From contig NZ_JAUFQT010000001.1 of assembly GCF_030409905.1 (NCBI RefSeq), positions 952,001 to 1,016,000 on the forward strand: 64,000 bases of DNA, written 5' to 3'. The translations under genes and the position numbers were made by a program. A model generated the notes under the pieces. That model was not told where the DNA came from. It worked only from the letters and a program-made list of their open reading frames with translations, and did not search any database. Source of the DNA: Echinicola jeungdonensis. Its GTDB lineage: Bacteria; Bacteroidota; Bacteroidia; Cytophagales; Cyclobacteriaceae. This document shows, piece after piece, positions 62,488 through 64,000 of this stretch. Positions within the stretch are counted from its first letter, which is position 1, and each line of letters opens with the position of its first letter.

Positions 62488-63723
62488 TTAGGCAATAAAG
62501 ACAGGTTCACTTTTAAATTCGGTAGAGGCTTCGGTGGCGCCTCTTAAAATAATCCTAAAGGTAGTTCCTTTGCCCAGTTCGGACTGATAAACAAAAATCC
62601 TTCCCCGGTGATATCCTTCAATTATCCTTTTGGCAAGAGTAAGTCCAAGTCCCCAGCCTCTTTGCCGGGTGGTAAAGCCTGGATAGAATACACGTTTAAA
62701 CATGTTCTTGTCAATCCCTTTGCCGGTATCGGAAATATCCACATGAACAAATTGTTCACTTTCTTTGACGATACTGATAGAAATCTCCCCTTTTCCTTTC
62801 ATGGCATCCACTGCATTTTTGCAAATATTTTCAACCACCCATTCAAATAGGGATTTGTTCATCATCGCCTCCACTTCTTCTGCATGGGAATTTAACTTAA
62901 TATCAACTTTACTGGAAATCCTGGGGCGGAGATAATTTACCGCCTCATCCACAACCTGGTACACGTTTTCTTGCTTGATCACCGGAGCACTTCCAATATT
63001 GCTAAATCGTTCCGTTACCATTTTCAATTTGGAAACATCTTTATCCAATTCACGGATAACTTCCTTATTTTCTTCCCATACAGGTGAATTCTTCAAATAA
63101 TCAATCCATGCCATTAAGGAGGCAATCGGAGTCCCCAACTGATGGGCAGTTTCTTTGGTCAACCCAGCCCAAACCCTGTTTTGTTCGGCGATTTTGGATT
63201 GGTTAAATACCGCATATGCCAATATTCCAAAAACAATAATGACAGAAAGTTGTACATAGGGGTAAAACTTTAGCCGGGTGAGCAATTCGGAATTGGTATA
63301 ATAAATGAATTGGTCCTCGTAAAGGGGAATAGGGTCATAATCGGCCTTCATCCGGATGATTTCCTTCCTCAGTTTTTTATCTATTTCCTCTTCGGTCGCA
63401 TTTCTTTTAAAATTGATATTTCGGTATTCCCCTGTTGGATTCCCGTATGAATCTGCCACTATTACAGGGATATTATGGTTTTCCTGGATAATGCCCTGAT
63501 AAATAAAAGTAAGGTTATCAGAATTGTTAGCAACATACTCCATGGCATTGGCATACAGGTTAATTTGCTTTTTTTCCCTTTCCTTAAGTTCTGCCACCAA
63601 AGTATTGGTATAATAAATGGAGCTTAAACTGATCACCAGCGAGGAAACAAAAATAATCCACTTTACCTTGCTTCTATTTTGATACAAATCCAGCCCTGCC
63701 AGATCCTGAAAACGATTCTTCAT
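62488..63723 (-). CDS. Sensor histidine kinase
   Basis: A 411-residue membrane kinase. Helix 1 at about 23-41, an extracytoplasmic sensor part (about 42-155), helix 2 at about 157-177, then the H box ETAHQLGTPIASLMAW (phospho-acceptor His about residue 196), the N box ENICKNAVDAM, G1 DISDTGKGID and G2 RGWGLGLTLAKRI. No HAMP domain is obvious. It phosphorylates an unseen response regulator; none is encoded in the window, so the partner probably lies beyond the right edge or elsewhere. Signal unknown. Confidence 0.9.
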   Translation of the reverse strand: MKNRFQDLAGLDLYQNRSKVKWIIFVSSLVISLSSIYYTNTLVAELKEREKKQINLYANAMEYVANNSDNLTFIYQGIIQENHNIPVIVADSYGNPTGEYRNINFKRNATEEEIDKKLRKEIIRMKADYDPIPLYEDQFIYYTNSELLTRLKFYPYVQLSVIIVFGILAYAVFNQSKIAEQNRVWAGLTKETAHQLGTPIASLMAWIDYLKNSPVWEENKEVIRELDKDVSKLKMVTERFSNIGSAPVIKQENVYQVVDEAVNYLRPRISSKVDIKLNSHAEEVEAMMNKSLFEWVVENICKNAVDAMKGKGEISISIVKESEQFVHVDISDTGKGIDKNMFKRVFYPGFTTRQRGWGLGLTLAKRIIEGYHRGRIFVYQSELGKGTTFRIILRGATEASTEFKSEPVFIA

Positions 63724-64000
63724 TACTTATTTAACGTTCCTTTACAGGCAATTCAGCCTGTATAAATAACTATTAATCCCCTGGCTTATTATAGATAAAC
63801 CCTGGAAATTAATTAAGGTTAAATATTCCCTTTCCCCTGTAAATTGGAACATATTTTAATAATAAACAAGCCATTAATACAGGTCCTGCCCCAATTGTAG
63901 ATCCATTTGAAACAGGAAAAACTCCCCCATCTTTAAAATAATTTTCAAAGACCCATTTTCAAAATTTATTTCAACTGGTTTGCTTGATCCATTTCCAAAG
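63724..64000. other. Right edge, upstream of the histidine kinase gene
   Basis: No gene seen in the last 277 bp; AT-rich, presumably the promoter region of the kinase gene. Confidence 0.4.

Overview
The window looks like chromosomal DNA of a member of the Bacteroidota, most likely order Cytophagales (Cyclobacteriaceae-like). The basis is a SusC/SusD pair inside a glycan locus, Bacteroidota-type promoters (TTTG, then 19-20 bp, then TAnnTTTG) in front of three tRNA-type genes, the gene order rpmB-rpmG-DUF4295-ftsY-rimO, low G+C, and many secreted or lipoprotein hydrolases. The genus is inference.

Region 1 (1-31.6 kb) is a carbohydrate region. After the tail of a membrane-anchored winged-helix protein come two secreted GH43 enzymes, a Nudix hydrolase and an araD-galM pair. 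Next is a three-gene operon for a 6-deoxyhexose or L-galactose-like sugar (aldo/keto reductase, FucP-type symporter, zinc dehydrogenase), divergent from its own LacI regulator across a tandem operator. A VIT-type metal transporter, an odd class-II tRNA-like gene, an RNA helicase and a CFA-type methyltransferase interrupt the theme. From 16.1 to 31.6 kb a long minus-strand polysaccharide utilisation locus runs susC - susD - DUF3823 - GH43 - GH51 - GH43 - GH97 - GH51 - araB. It fits arabinan or arabinose-oligosaccharide capture, cleavage to L-arabinose outside the cytoplasm, and phosphorylation by AraB, with AraD (elsewhere in the window) finishing the route to xylulose 5-phosphate. L-arabinose isomerase (araA) and a dedicated PUL regulator are not in the window. 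A palindrome GTGT-N7-ACAC recurs in front of several of these units.

Region 2 (32-45.9 kb) holds an M1 peptidase, a small-multidrug-export-family protein, tRNA-Asn with a nonsense-mutated GIY-YIG gene behind it, a large MscS channel, an Hsp20-DegP-like stress pair, an aldehyde dehydrogenase, then two tRNA-Val copies followed by a tandem 355-bp cassette (GIY-YIG gene plus truncated tRNA), and amt1 with a LuxR-type regulator.

Region 3 (45.9-64 kb) is mostly housekeeping: adenosine-kinase-like PfkB protein, GNAT-like protein, rimO, ftsY, DUF4295, rpmG, rpmB, ornithine aminotransferase, hemB, a second amt with a porin, two paralogous small proteins built from three GPxxKN repeats, an RluA-family synthase, prfC and a sensor histidine kinase.

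The best candidates for something undescribed are the tRNA-like gene with a 55-nt variable region (12583-12706), the tRNA-attached GIY-YIG cassettes (35.1-35.5 and 42.4-43.4 kb), and the GPxxKN small-protein pair (58.7-59.9 kb).
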